This document shows positions 38,119-51,371 of a DNA stretch of 64,000 nt, piece after piece. This DNA comes from Capniomyces stellatus (taxonomy: Eukaryota; Kickxellomycota; Harpellomycetes; Harpellales; Legeriomycetaceae). The notes under the pieces are model-generated. The model saw nothing but the letters and a program-made list of their open reading frames with translations. It had not been told where the DNA came from and searched no databases. Made by a program: the position numbers and the translations under genes. Each line of letters begins with the position of its first letter. Position 1 is the first letter of the stretch. Where the stretch lies: contig LUVW01000008.1 of assembly GCA_001661515.1 (NCBI GenBank), positions 129,232-193,231 on the forward strand. Reading direction: 5' to 3'.

Positions 38119-41100
38119 TCAAACAGTCAAATCATCATTGGCCCCAGACATACTAAGGCTGTCATCGTTGTCATCGTTGTCAATCTCGTCACCGCTAACA
38201 TGGTTCTCAACACTCAGAACCAGCTTTTCAGTGACAATCTGGCTGATTTCGTTTGAGTCATTGGCATCTCGCGCAGGTACCACAGAGCCTTCTTTGGCCG
38301 CTGGATGTTTAGGTTTCAACGAAGAGAATGCAAACGATGCAAGTAAAGAGCGACTCTTCGGCTTTACTTGCTCGTTGTCTCCGCCATCTCCGTTGTCTAA
38401 ACCCGACCCAAAACTGCTCTTGTCTCCATCATCCACACCCAACACGTTTTCATCACTGCCATCACCACTCGCCTTAGCACCAAAGTTCAGTTTCGACTTG
38501 GAATTCGTGCTGACTTTAGAGTAAGTCTTGATCTTTTTCGCGGGTTTTGCAGGTTTGGCTGTTTGGTCAGAAATACCGATTTCCTCTGTGTGCTTGATTT
38601 GTACATCAAATGGGTTGGGCTTTTTCGTTGATTTTTGTGCTGGGGATCCTAGCTCTGCTGACAGCCTATTTCTTGAGCTTTCCAGGCTATTGGTCTTATT
38701 CCCAGTATTGGAGTTATGACTTGGCTTGGCATTGGTTTTGGTTTTTTCGGGTTGAGCTAAAGAGTTTCCAATTGCGAATGGGTTGAAGGCCGAGTTTGCC
38801 GACCTCTTGCGGCCTGAGTCCGCTGTTAGAATAGCAATACATACGCATATATTGTTAATCAGCTGATTTTTATCAATATAATATATTAATACATAGATTT
38901 ATACTTTAATGATAATATTAATAATAATAAAATATAGTTACCAATTGATCCTGGCGTGCTGCTCGAATGTTTTGAGTTTCCTGGAACAGAAAATGCACCT
39001 TGGTTGGAGCGTGCATTAAAGGAGTCATCGTTGTCACTTGAGTCCTCGTACAGATTTGCGTTATTCCCAGCATCATTGGTTAGGCCTTGGTCATAGTAGC
39101 TCTCGGGGTGCTTGTTTCTGCTTATATCGCTAACCTGGGTCTCTGGAATCTGAATATCATTATCAGAGAACCTCTGGCTCCTTTGTCTCGTGCTATTTCT
39201 AGCATTGCCTTCACTGTCCGAGCCAGACCTCAAACTTGAGTCGGGTCTGCTACGGTGGCGACTGAACCCTTGTTGCTTGGCCTTGTTTCCGGCTCTGCTG
39301 CCAAGGTTTCCACGATGGCTGCTGGACTGGTATTCATCACCCTCGATATCCTCATCTTCATCGTCATCCTCTTGGTCAGACTGATTGGAGCTGAATCTTG
39401 ATCTAATCTCAATGATTCTTTCGGCCAGCTGGATGTTCTTGTGGAAAACAGCAATTTTTTCAGCAGCCAAAATACTGTTTTCGTTGTGTAGCATAGACAC
39501 GAGATCCAGTGCCCTCATCAGCTTTTTTGCCCGACAAGCCACATGAATCGAATTCAGCAGCAACTTGTCCAGGCTTAAATTCAGAGACTCGGGATCAATA
39601 TCGCTTTTCAGTCCGAGATCAACTTTACCGTTTATGTCGTTGATATTGTTAAAGTTCCGATACTTTGAACTGGTCGCCAACTCGCGCTGGCATTTCTTGC
39701 TATCAGAAAGAACCGAGTTTAGCAGATACTCTTGCTCGTCTTTGGTAGTCGAGATTTCAGGATGTACTAGCGGAATTCTCAGAGCCAGTTCGGTAAGCAC
39801 GGGCCTTGGGATTGGAGGATACTTGCTGTTTCCCCGAACAATCGCCACTAGGAAGTTTGACTCTGATACGCCTACGGGCCAATAGTTTTCAATTCTTTTT
39901 CTTTCCTTTGCAACCACCTTTGCATCAAACAAAGGCACCCATGATGCCCCAACACTTGACGTGTACCTTGCCAGCACCCTCAACACCCCATTTGTGTCGC
40001 ATGCTAATGGCTGGCCCTCTTCGGAAAACCCAATCCAGCATAGCTTGCTGCCTGGACTCACAGGGCACATTCCACACGATATTCTTTCGCCATTGTCGAC
40101 TCTTCTCAACTCCCAATCGTAAGCATAGTCGCTTGCAGACACTCTTTTGGCCTGCCGTGCCGCCTGCCCAAGAACATTGGATATGTTTTCCTGCTGGTAA
40201 ACGCACAGCAAAAGCTTCTTCTTGGCCACACAGGATACTATGTTTTGCGGAACGCTTTCTACCCACGTTTGAACTCCACCAACTGAAAAAAACCGGGCGA
40301 GCCTCTCGGTTGTAAACACTACAGCCCCGCCATCAGACAGAGCTACGCACTGGATACATTCCTTTGGCTCAAATCTATACGTCCAATCCGCTTGTCCTGC
40401 CCACCCTTTAAAGGCCCTGTACAGAATAAACGAGCTTTTCGCTTCCGATGTTTCTGGATTTCCTGCTTCCATTCTGCTGTTCTCCAATTTCCCCGCTTCA
40501 TTCAGTTCCTCCGTCGTTGGGTTTTGTCCAAACAAACACCCAATGCTGCTCAACGCCGCCATCGAGAATTTGTATGGATCTGAAAATCGAACGTCTCGGT
40601 GAATACTTTTATCAAAAAACTCAATCTCAACTGAATTGTGCGAGCTGTCCACCTTGGTTGTCACCACACTCCCAATCATGTTAAATGCTAAATAACTCTT
40701 GTTTCCTAGCCACGGTGTTGCTGATGGCTGAAACGGAATCACTGTTTCAAATATACACAAATTTAATCGGTTTTTTCTCTTTAATCTGCTCATTCATATA
40801 CACATTTAATATATTTCAACCCGCAACTACATTTCTTCTCAATTTGAACTTTTATCAGCTTTTTTGCCAGTCAGCCAATCGATTTTCGTGTTTCTTAATT
40901 GTTTATTTGCAAATTTGCCAATAAATACATTAGTGTGTTTGCTAACCTTTTTCTGTTTGGTTTTGCTGCTTTTTCCATGCTGGCTCAAGATACCCTGCTC
41001 CATCGTCATCAACAATAAAATCCTCCATCTCTTCGTCAGACTCTGCTATGCTTTCAGCTCCAAATATCTCCTCGGCATCGTTACCTACGTGCCCTTCCCC

Positions 41101-43119
41101 TTTACTCTGCCTTATGGACTCCCTCTTATCCCGACCCTTCTTTTCCTCGCTCATATCGTCAAACAGCCCACCGGCTATACTTTTACTCCTTAACTCCTCA
41201 ATATCCTTATCAACTTCACTCTCCACATCATAATCAAAATCACCCATTATATCACCATCTACGTCGTCCAATCCGTCTACCAAATCCATCGCTTTTACCT
41301 CACTCTTGCATGGGTGGGCATTCGTTTTTCCTCCACTGCTCTCTTCAATCACATCGTCCCACATCATCATGGCCCCCATATCATCTGTAAACGCAATTTC
41401 GTTTTTAACAGGGTTCCATACCACCTCGCATACATTCTCACTGTGTTTATGTTGCGCCACTTGCTCCCAAGTTTTAACATTCCATACTCTAACTTCTCTT
41501 TCAACAACAAACCCAATATACGCCCCGCTTGAAGACCATCCTAGACTCTTTACCGGCTTTTTTACCCCAGTTGTTATGGTTTTTTTCTCTTTGTAGTCCA
41601 CACCGCTTATAAATTTAATATCTATTTATCACAGTTTGCGCAATCACCCCTTTTTTTAATATACATGTTCAAAGTGCATTGCTCGTATAATCGACTTTAA
41701 TATACCAACAACATTCTTTACATATCTTTAAATATGCATTCAGTTTAGAAACCCATACCCCCATTTATTCCTGGTAAAGCTATCAGTTCTCCACCCGGTT
41801 GCCATCTAACTTTTATTTGATCCCCCACCGACCTATTTAAAGCAATTATTTGAAATTAAACCAGGCTACCAATCTCCCTCTTTCATCATTCCCTTCCTCT
41901 TCTACAGATTTACTTGCTACTAGATTTAAACAAAACTACTTATATATAGCCTATCATTACCCTGGTTGGCATACGGCCGTCAGTTTTTCCCATGCATGTA
42001 AGCATACGGGTTCTGCCCCACTGATATCCCACAGCTTTAAACTACCATCGTTCCCACTTGAAACCTTTGATAATATAAAAATATCCACATTAGTCAAGCT
42101 TCGTTTTGGATAAAGATTTAACTTGTACAATAGCACAGCTAATAGTTCAAGCAACTCGGCTAGCTAATAATATGTTCGTCTCACCATTTTGTCCTCCCCT
42201 TCGTTGTAGTCTATACTGTTGATTGCACCAACATGTCCATTCAGTCTGCTTAGCACCGATGTGTCTATCATTGAAACTATATTCACCTCGCCTTCTCTAT
42301 GTAGTATAAATCAATTATTATAATTACGGCGTCAGGGATGAAATTCATGCTGTTATATCCATAACTTATACTTTGGTCTATTAAATACGAGTCAGCTCAT
42401 TGCGCAACCATCATGTATCGCACTTTGTTCCTCCTTACTCTGTAGCTACAGCTATCTGCATATTATTAGAACTTGCTTTGATATCCCATACTGGTAAGTT
42501 CGATCTGTATATTGTGTGCGGCGAGTCTACTTTGTACTCCCCATACTCGTTTTGATACACTGAATATCCAATTACTTTCCCTTCTTCGTCCGAGCATACT
42601 ATCTTATCAACCTATTCGAATTTGAAAGTAACATTTATTAACGTTTTACCAATAGTATTTTTCAACAATGTAATAAATATCTGCCAATCTGTTTGCCATA
42701 AAACTGCAAGTTGATTGTTCTGATCTATATTTATATACAGTTATCGCTCGCTATTTTGATTTTATGTTGTCCAAACAGGGAAATTGTCATGCTATTTACA
42801 TTTGTGGCTATAGCAAGTATGCTGTCCTCATGGCTTTCTATTTTTATGGCTTCTAAATGTCTTTTGTCTTTTGCTGTGCAAAACGCTCGTACCAAACTGT
42901 CTAGTCCTCCAGTAATCACCAATCTAAAGGTATGTTCATTTTGAGATTAATCACTGGATAAAATACCAAACAAGATATAATTCGGCAGCAAAAGCAACTG
43001 TAACAGCATCAGCAACAAAATATATCTCGCCCTACTCCAACTTACTCTCCATCCACCGAAAACTGCACTGTAGTATAGCCTTCAGTATGTGCAAATCTAG
43101 GCTTTGATATTTCTCCCAT
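38119..43119 (-). CDS. CTF4: Ctf4/Mcl1/WDHD1 replisome adaptor
   Basis: Nine exons on the minus strand: 43119-43046, 42923-42800, 42611-42439, 42296-42185, 42064-41961, 41832-41759, 41621-40947, 40741-38942 and 38822-38119, giving 1279 residues. Ctf4/Mcl1/And-1 is a trimeric hub linking the CMG helicase to DNA polymerase alpha and cohesion factors. The N-terminal exons encode WD40 repeats (GGLDSLVRAF, DDG-type turns, SSGNDGSLKLWDI, KSLGWSSSGAYIGFV, VRVWNVKTWEQVAQH). An acidic linker (about 290-380) is followed by the Mcl1-middle/SepB beta-propeller, starting VIPFQPSATPWLGNKSYLAFNMIG, and a helical C-terminal part (LLNSIHVACRAKKLMRALDL). The last exon is Ser/Lys/Asp-rich with NPFAIG and KKPNPFDVQI motifs. 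No HMG box is visible, unlike vertebrate WDHD1. The short WD exons were placed by reading splice sites; each keeps phase. Confidence 0.93.
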
Positions 43120-44083
43120 TTATCTTCAGTATACTATCCTTTTTTTTTACTTGTCAGTCTTTGTTATTTGTTTGATGATTATCTTGCCTAATTTGCTTTT
43201 ATTTTGGAACTAATGTTAAAGTGGGCTAGGTAACTATTATTTTTGCTGTTATTATACTTGTAACTGACTCTCTGGGCTTTGCAATTTTTTACTTTATTTA
43301 TTTGATCACACTGTACTACTGATTGCAAACTCGTGTTGTAAACTCAATTTTTATTTAATCTTCTAGCGCTATTAACTTTGTTTACTTTTTACGCTTTTTG
43401 TTTTGTTTTGTTTTGTTTTGTTTTGTTCTATTTTGAACTCCGTGTTTTACCCAATAAAAACAGAGACACATTTTTTCAAATTCACATTTATTGAATTTGG
43501 CTCAAATTCTTTCAAATCCTTGTGATAGGATCTAGTATATTTAACAAATGATTTATGATTGGCCTTTTTGTATTTTTAAGAAGCTGGTCAAACTCGGTGG
43601 GTTTAACTTGTTTTACCAAACATATATTCATTTCAACACTGCCGCTCTTTTGGGATGATCGGCGCCTAGCACCACTACCCCATCCCATCCGCTTTTACTT
43701 TTTAAGATGGATCATTTTATCTCTAGCTAAATCAATCTACTTTTTTTTTTAACTTGGCCGCTGTATTTACTAACTTTTGATTTTAAATGGTTTACACAGT
43801 CTTCAAACAACGCACTTGGTTTACCCAGCATGTTTACACGGTGTATAATAATGGCCTGTAAAGCATATTACCACCAAAAGTAAACTTGACATTCTTTATT
43901 TTTTTGGTTTGAAAATTAAAAAAGTATAAATTTGGTAGCAATTTGTCTCATTACGGACACTAACCATTAAATACAAGAACTAGGCTATTTTATTTTATTT
44001 TGCTCTTTGAATGTATAGTATGTTTTTATGTAATGTATGTTTGCTGAAGCCATCAGTCTTGGTTTTTTTTTGATTTCCTTGCT
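43120..44083. other. Intergenic region upstream of Ctf4-like gene
   Basis: Holds the Ctf4-like promoter and a (TTTTG)n microsatellite at about 43396-43427. No gene recognised. Confidence 0.6.
43396..43427. repeat. (TTTTG)n microsatellite
   Basis: About six to seven tandem TTTTG units in the region upstream of the Ctf4-like start codon. Confidence 0.85.
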
Positions 44084-44344
44084 CTATCTCTTTTGTCCAG
44101 GATCGAATCTTACAATGTTTCTCTTCACAGCCTTCGCGCTGCTTTGGTTTTGAGCTAACTCTGGCTCGGTTAAATGCCCTGATAGTGCATTGCTCGTGTT
44201 TGGCAAAAACGTTTTTTGTTGTGGGTCGTATATCATTTCACAAACACATTCGTCCATATTTCTGTTTTGCCCGCTTACACTGGCGCTCAAGCACAGTGCT
44301 GCAACTAGGAACAAAACAACTGCTTTAAGATTTGAGGAAAACAT
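44084..44344 (-). CDS. Small secreted protein with Lys-Arg sites
   Basis: A frame of 86 codons on the minus strand. Residues 1-25 form a convincing signal peptide: short basic start, hydrophobic core AVVLFLVAALCLSASVSG, likely cleaved before Gln-Asn. The mature part has two Cys (DECVCEM), an Asn-x-Ser site and two dibasic Lys-Arg sites, one within KAVKRNIVRF and the other at the C-terminal end, QKR-stop. A Kex2-type protease could release the peptide NIVRFDPGQ. The family is not recognised. A GTAAGA string inside the codons for NIVR is a possible splice donor, so the C-terminal nine residues could instead be intronic, joined to a downstream exon near 43986 that would add only a few residues. 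The gene's reality rests on the signal peptide. Confidence 0.5.
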   Translation of the reverse strand: MFSSNLKAVVLFLVAALCLSASVSGQNRNMDECVCEMIYDPQQKTFLPNTSNALSGHLTEPELAQNQSSAKAVKRNIVRFDPGQKR

Positions 44345-46339
44345 CTTATATTACAAATCTAGCTTTTTTAAGAAAATATATATTATAATCGTGATGGTTT
44401 TAGCTTAGTATTTCTGTTGTCGAATCTGTGTTGAAGCCGAGTTTGTGGTTACAGTGAATATATATTTATTTTAGATAAATCCTAAAGTGTATTTTCGTTT
44501 TTGTTAGACCAAGAAAGGAATCCATGTTAGTAGTTGATGCTTCAATCAATACTTGTATAAATAACCATGGATACGATGGTCCTCTTTCTGCCAGCAAACA
44601 AAAAACATATATTTGTATAGTATAGTATAAGCGGAATTTAAAAATCATGCCAAACTTTGGCATACACGCCTCCAAAATACTAAAGGTACGTTTGCCTTAC
44701 ACATCACAACATATTTACCACCAAAATAATTAGTATGCATGATTGGCATAACTATCAATAAATGTGTAATGTAAACATTAAAAGTAAAACGGTTGTTTAA
44801 ATTGATACAACTTCATCCTAATTTACTGCATGAATCAATTTGAACATGTATATTTTTGATCAAGTATTTTACTCCTTTATCTGTTTATTTTTAATATCGT
44901 GCTTTTGTAGCATAACACTCGTTTATTGATTTTATAGCGATTCAATAGCGGCACAATAATTTTACCCTCCACAACCACTACCACCTCTCATCAATTTGCA
45001 GCCTGCCGCCCCAGATTACATGAAGCTGCCATTTAATAGCACTGTTTGCCTTTTTCCAACTTACAGTAACTATTGACTATCACAAAGTACAGTGTTATGT
45101 AAAGTATAAAAGAGTGGGTAAAGGCGCGCAAGTATTCTATCAAATATGGCTCTTTATACCACTATTATTGGACTCGATCCACTTTTAAGTATTTATTTTT
45201 TGGCCTTGCCTTTAGAAATACAATTCGACGGCGACTTTTGCCTTTTTTTTTTTTTTGAAAATAACAAGTCCCACGCGTACAAGGTGATTGGTATGTTATT
45301 ATTCCGGTTGGAGGGTGTACTAGCTGGTAGTTTTGGCTTATAGTACATAAACTGTGTTCTATTTCTGCCAGAGTTGTGCTCGGGATTAAAAGCAAAACAA
45401 TTAAGGTTTAGTCGATATTTAAAGTTTCACCGTCGAATAAAACGCAGATTTTGCCAAGATTTGTATAAACTTTGCATTAGCCAACTTTTTTTTTTGAGTA
45501 ATAACTACTTTTTGGCAAATCAGGTGATAACTAAAATAACATTATAGTAATGGTATCTTATCTTTGCGTAACTTACTAGCTGAAATCGCTTGTATATACC
45601 AAGTATATTTGCAACTCAACATTGGATCATACCATCATCTCTGAACTTAAAATTACCGCGTCTAAAATTGAATAAGCGGGTATATATGTTTTAAACTAAG
45701 AAATATGAAGTAAACCCCCCTCCCCCCTTAAAACGCACTGAACAAGAAATTAGGGATAAAACCTTAAGACTTAAATGGTGCGAAAAATATTTATAAATAC
45801 TGCTTTTGCAAACTAGTAGCATGTTATAGATTCGGTCAAGTCGGGAATTAATTGAAAATATATGTAGTAAATTATACAGATTTGGGCTGGTATAATAAAG
45901 GCAAAAAAAGGAAAATAAAAAGATAAAGAAAAATAAATAGCGTTAGAAAGCACTCAAGTATGAATGAATGTTAGAAAGCTCAAAAACGTCCTGTGCAGAT
46001 TTTTTTATAGTAAACTATTGGACCGAATCGGTTTGGTTTGCTAGTAAACTTTGGCAGAATTATTGGAAACCTCACAGAAAACCAATCAAGGCACCAAAAC
46101 CATATTATAGCCCAGCTACAAGCAAAACAATACCTTTTCATTTTTCCCACTTTCATTTTGCTTTGTTTTTAAATACAACTAAAATAATCAAGCTAAAAAG
46201 CTGTGGAACTGGACTCAATTTAGATTCAACTTTTGTCACATTACTGTATAACCAATTGTACTTTTCTAGCAACAATAGAACCACTTTATTTTAAGGAAAA
46301 AAAAAGAACAAGCAATAAAAGCAAAACGCACATTCATCA
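44345..46339. other. 2 kb without a recognised gene
   Basis: Divergent spacer between the small secreted protein (-) and VPS68 (+). A C6-T-C6 tract lies at 45715-45727. Frames at 44466-44675 (-), 45146-45343 (+) and 45968-46294 (+) show no family motif, signal or splice partner and were not accepted. Confidence 0.5.
45715..45727. repeat. C6-T-C6 tract
   Basis: Interrupted C homopolymer, the third example of this design in the window. Confidence 0.9.
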
Positions 46340-47379
46340 ATGTCAAGAAACGTGTTCATTTGGAACTTCAGATTTCCCTCGCTCCCTAACAGCATCAAAG
46401 AGAAGCTAACAAATTACGCTTCTTACACATCAGGCGTACTGGTAAATATATTTCGGACAACAATAGACATTGTAGTTTTGTAAATATCTAGAGTAAATGC
46501 AATGAGTTTAAATGTGGGCTATCTTGTTGCATTTACTGGATTATGTATAGAGCATTATTTTTTTTATATTCTAAATCTGCTTTCGGATAATGCTATTTAA
46601 AAAATAATAATAATCGTCAAACTGGCCTCATTAATGCTACTATAGTTTGCGCTTGGTTGGTGGCTGTTTATCGACGGAATATTGGTGAATAGCAAAAACG
46701 GCAGCGTGGTCAGGATAGGATTTGAGGATTGGGTCCCGGGGCTTCTATGCACTTTGGGGATGATGATGTAAGATGTTCTGAATACCCTCTTACCTTATAG
46801 ATACATTGTGAAGTAGCGCTGTTGAATCGTATAATTAAAAAGCCGAAATTGTGACAAAGATGTATAAAATCCTTTTCCCCCCTCAATCAAATAAGGATTT
46901 GCTTTTCTAAGTCGAGCGTGAATATCAATTTTTTTAATAAAATACACATAGAACCAATTCTTTGGATTTGAGTATACTATCTAACGATGATGGGTTCGAG
47001 TACGGGGGTTCAGGGCTTGCTAATAGAGCAAAGCTTCTTCTATTTATTGGGATTGCGCTGATTGCTGGCGGTGTTGCAGGGTCTTTTGCGATACTAGTTA
47101 TCAAGTACATTTACTCTGGGAACACGGCAGAGTCTGTAATATACTCAGGGTTGACAGGGGTTTCACAAACTATACTAATTTCGTTGAGGTAACTACTACT
47201 AACTATTAGATTTATAGCAAAAGCAAAAGCGAAACATAACAAAGGTGATAAAATATGGAGAGTAGTATTGCTAACTAATTATGACTTGATGAATTGGAAT
47301 ATGTAAATATAGTTCTTTTGTTCTATGGCTTTTCAATCGCTCGGAATCGAGTACAGAATTCAATTTTGTTCTGCAATAG
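46340..47379 (+). CDS. VPS68: Vps68/TMEM50 family endosomal membrane protein
   Basis: Four exons, 46340-46441, 46646-46767, 46952-47188 and 47313-47379, giving 175 residues, close to the family's 150-185. Yeast Vps68 pairs with Vps55 and cooperates with ESCRT-III in sorting at late endosomes; TMEM50 is the animal form. Four hydrophobic helices are visible: LFALGWWLFIDGIL, WVPGLLCTLGMMI, LLLFIGIALIAGGVAGSFAILVIKYI and the last exon's ISLSSFVLWLF. The signature FALGWWLFIDG after the first intron and ITNSLDLSILSNDDGFEYGGSG after the second are typical of the family. The gene ends FNFVLQ-stop and is convergent with BZZ1, about 560 bases away. With VPS4 at 5-7.5 kb it is the second ESCRT-linked gene in the window. 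Confidence 0.92.
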
Positions 47380-47942
47380 AAGAACTCGGCCATCAAGGCG
47401 GTGGATATCATATTTATCTAATATACAGCTCTTTAATACACGTTCCAAACCATTAGCAGAACAATGGCAACAATAAACAACCATTTTTTTTAAAAAAAAA
47501 ACCCCCTTCAAAGTATCTGGTAGTAAACCAGGCATGGACTTGTCCATAATTGTCTTTTCAAGACCAAGTGTAGCTTACAAGACAAGCGTGTAAATGCGTG
47601 AATGTGTAAAGAAGTTGGAGTTGCATAAAGTATGTTTGGTTGGATTGCAGCTTTATAAAAACGTGACAATACAGAAAAGCCTATTAAGCAAAGCATATCG
47701 TTGTAAACTGAAAACAAAATAAAGGTTGAAATCCAATGGTTGTGAGCTTTAATAACGCTGAATTTGTGTTGAGGGCAAATAAATAGTATGGTGAAGGATT
47801 GTAAACCTAAAAATAAAATATAGTAGTAAGGTCGCAAGTAGAATAGGATGTGGTGCAAAAAGATTTAAATAAAAACCTAATAAAAAAAAAAAAGAATAGG
47901 TGAATTGAAACAAAAAAAAACCAAAAAGCTTATAGCAGCCCA
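47380..47942. other. Convergent VPS68/BZZ1 3' region
   Basis: 563 bases between two convergent stop codons with A-rich runs; presumed 3' UTRs. Nothing else seen. Confidence 0.6.
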
Positions 47943-50900
47943 CTAGATGTAGTTTTTTGGGAATCTTCCAGTTCTAGATCCGATGGAGCCAAGCATCCAT
48001 CCCTCATCGTCACAGTCGCCAATAACATCAATGTGGTCGCCCTGGCTAAAAGACAGCTCCTCGCTAACTCGAGCTTGGAAGTCATACAGAGCTACAGCTA
48101 CTGTGGTGGTTTTGTTGTATTGTGGAGCGTCTATTTGCAGGTAATTTGCAGGAACCAGGCCTGTTTTTCCATTAGAGCGCCTAGCCTGGACCCAGCCACT
48201 GCCGTCTAAGTAAAATATATGTTATATGTGGGTTAAGGTTGGAAGAGAGTAAAAGCTGAAGGGAGAAATGTATGTGTAAATTGACTAGTAAAGTTGAAAC
48301 AACACTGAAATAGCTTAACAAAAGCAAAATTACCATCGTCTACCAATATTACCAACTCGTCTCCCTCGTCAACAGTCAAATCATTTGAACTCTGGCTTGT
48401 GTACGAGTATAGAACGGTGGCTGTGGAACTGGCCTCTTCTTTGACAGGATCTGGCCTGTATTTATAGCCAGAGTAATGTGTTTCAGTAGCAGATGAATGC
48501 CCTTGGTTTTGCTCCTGGATAGGGTTCAGTGGCTGTGAGATTGGCGATACTGTGTCACTAATGATAGGCTTTTGCTGGCCTTTGTTAGATGCGCTATCGC
48601 TGGAATAATCGACATTGTTTGTGCTAATTGAGTTTCTCGTGTCTGAAGGAAGCTTCTCCTCACTATCGTCTGGGCTAATCGGTAAATTCTTTCTATTTTT
48701 TTTGGACCCTATTGCAGCAAAAGGGAGACAAAAAAAAAATTAAGATTTAGCGCTCTAGTTTTATAATCTTGAAACGTGTTACTGAACACAAAATATGTCG
48801 AGAAACTCGCGTTCTTTCAACTATCTTTCCAATAAAAACAATAAAATAAAATAAAAACTTACCAAAAGCACGGGTCAAAAAGTTTCCAGACGAAGGCTCA
48901 GGTGGGCCAGGGCATGTAGGAGGGACCTTCAGCTCGCATTTAGCATGGCAACAGTAGCTACAGTCAGAGCACTTGGCACCCTTCCTTGAAAGCCCCCAAA
49001 TGCTCTCATTGCAGAAACCACATGTTGTTATAATCTTGAAGCTGGTTTGCACAAATTTATGTGCCGAAGCCAGCCTGACATCTACGGTTATACAACACAA
49101 GCGTGTTTGTCAGTTTCGCGTGACTAACAACTATAAAAGCATCTACCAATCTACACGCTAATGCTAGTAAAACATACCTCCAATCGCTTCCAATATAGAT
49201 TCAATTCGCGCTTTAAGCTGAACCTCTTCAAAGTTCATAAAAGTAATTGCTCTTTTCAACTCCTTTTCGTGCTAAACGGATATAATAGCAGATGATGGTG
49301 TCAGTTATACTCACCAAATGAAGACCAAAACAAAATAATATCAGATTGCAACGACAAACTGCCAAAGACAAACTACTCTTACTTCGTTCATAAAACCGCT
49401 TTTAGAAGGCTTGGCTGATGATATTGCGCTATACTTGGCTGCTTTTTCCCTTTCCAACTCGCCCAACCTTGCTCGCGCCTTGATCACCATATTTGACAAA
49501 ATTGTTTTTGAGTCTGGGTCATCCTCAATAAACGGCTATTTACAGTCCCCAATTATAAACACGTTAATACACACGCCTCGCTCAAATACGCTAAAAACGC
49601 ACCGGCCATCGCCTTTATATCAAACACAAACACAGCCACAAACTCAGGTGCACAACTTACTGTCTCTCCGTTAGACACGTCAACAGCAACTTTAAACTCA
49701 ATAGGTGGCGGATGTATCTTGTTCGCATTCAGTTTTACAAACTCCTCTGCCTCTGTTTTTGAATCGATCATACCTATCATCTCAATGTTATTAAACACCA
49801 ACTTGTCCACCTTTTCGCTGGCATTCTTTTCAATAGCCAAAAATTTCGACATTAAATCTTTGCTCTCGTTGATTCTTATATCGTTCAAGTCCTCCAAGTC
49901 CTTTATTTTTGTTATGGTTGTTAGAAAAGTGAGAAAAGTTAAAAAGGGTTAGCAACAGAAATAAAAATAAAAAGTCGTCAACTTGATTAAATGCACTTTT
50001 TTTTTTCCTTTCAAAATAAATTAATATCTTGCACCGAATTTTTCGTTAAAATCAAAAACAAGCCCAGCCTGAATATGGCCAAACTCAAACTTACGTTCAT
50101 TACTTCAGGAACACTGGCAGAATTCAAATAGTCTTGCAGCTTGATTGCCATGCTTGTCGACAAAACGTACTCGTTTTTAATGAGGTTCTTTTTCGTCAAA
50201 ATCTCCAAGGTTCTTTGTCGATACTACAGACATGCATTATAAAGTTGCAGATTTTACAGCCCTAGTACAATCAATTGTATATCAGCATATCCAAGGCCAA
50301 CGTAGCCCCTACCTTTTCAGCTTTATCGTCAACCTGTCGATCCTGCTTAACCAGTGCGTTCTGGTACTCAGTGGCGGTTTCTTGATATTTCGATTTAATC
50401 TAATAAGCAGCATTGACCGCATTCAAACGTTAGCTTAACTTGCTGAATCTACTATAGTTTAAAGCAAGGGTGTGTGCTAAATCAGATATTACCTTTTCCT
50501 TTTCGGCTACAACTCTATCTCGCTCCGCGTACTGCTTTTGCAAAAACGTCATATACTAAGGTTCCATCAGTAATAAGAAAGTGTTTGTAAAACACTATTG
50601 CTACCCATAAAATTGAAAATTTGCTCTTATAAAGCTCCAAAGCTGCAATGCTAATATACACGAGAATACCACAATATACATATACAAGCTGTGTGTCTGC
50701 ATTTCATGCTATACACAACCTACCTTTTTCCTTGTCTCTTCTTGCACAGAATGCTTCCTTTTGACATCTTCCAAGTATGCCCCTCCAAAGCTATCTGCTA
50801 TCTCCAAATGCTGTCTCCCCATAACAACTACACTCTCGCCTAACTTTATCAAAACTTTGTCTGTGTTTATATGCCCATTAGGAACCGTGCAATCCTCCTG

Positions 50901-51371
50901 TCCGCCTATACCATTCAGATCACTCGCCTTCATTGATCTACTTCTTACTGAGCCCGTATCGCTATGGGTAGTATCCTCCCTTACAAGAGTCTGTCTCTTA
51001 AAATCCGTCCTTCTAGCTAGTTTTCGTCCCAACTCTATCAACTTCCTTCCATACTCTCGTTCAATTTGTGATCTTGCCTGCAAATATTCTTTAATATCTA
51101 CGTACTGCTCTATACCCGCCTGTACATACAAATTTATACTCGCAACATCGTTCGGCTTTTGGTATGAATATAAGTAAACACAAGAGCCTTGTAATTAATC
51201 ATCAAGAAAAACACCTGGAACTGCAATAGACTTTGGCATATTCCAAATGGAAATTATCTTTTGGCCATCGGGCAGAATCAATATATACTTCTACACCGAC
51301 CTTGGCATACAGTCAGATAAAAGCGCAATGCGATAAAGCTGTTTACTTACATTCAATGAACTTCCAAACAT
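47943..51371 (-). CDS. BZZ1: Bzz1-like F-BAR, C1 and double SH3 protein
   Basis: Eleven exons on the minus strand: 51371-51351, 51155-50724, 50555-50493, 50399-50313, 50223-50095, 49900-49661, 49535-49383, 49271-49178, 49081-48863, 48708-48334 and 48205-47943, giving 691 residues (yeast Bzz1 has 633). Bzz1 binds the WASP homologue Las17 and curved membrane to drive actin assembly in endocytosis. The F-BAR domain starts YVQAGIEQYVDIKEYLQ and ARSQIEREYGRKL and carries a Ser/Asp-rich insertion. A C1 zinc domain follows (His413, then TCGFCNESIWGL, CSDCSYCCHAKC). Two SH3 domains end the protein, ATVLYSYTSQSSNDLTVDEGDELVI and VAVALYDFQARVSEELSFSQGD. The seven-codon first exon (MFGSSLN) is the least certain part; it keeps phase but rests only on splice signals. 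Confidence 0.92.

Noticed and set aside
45968..46294. 108-codon plus-strand frame upstream of VPS68
   Set aside because: No recognisable domain, AT-driven composition, and it ends directly before the VPS68 leader; probably a chance frame.
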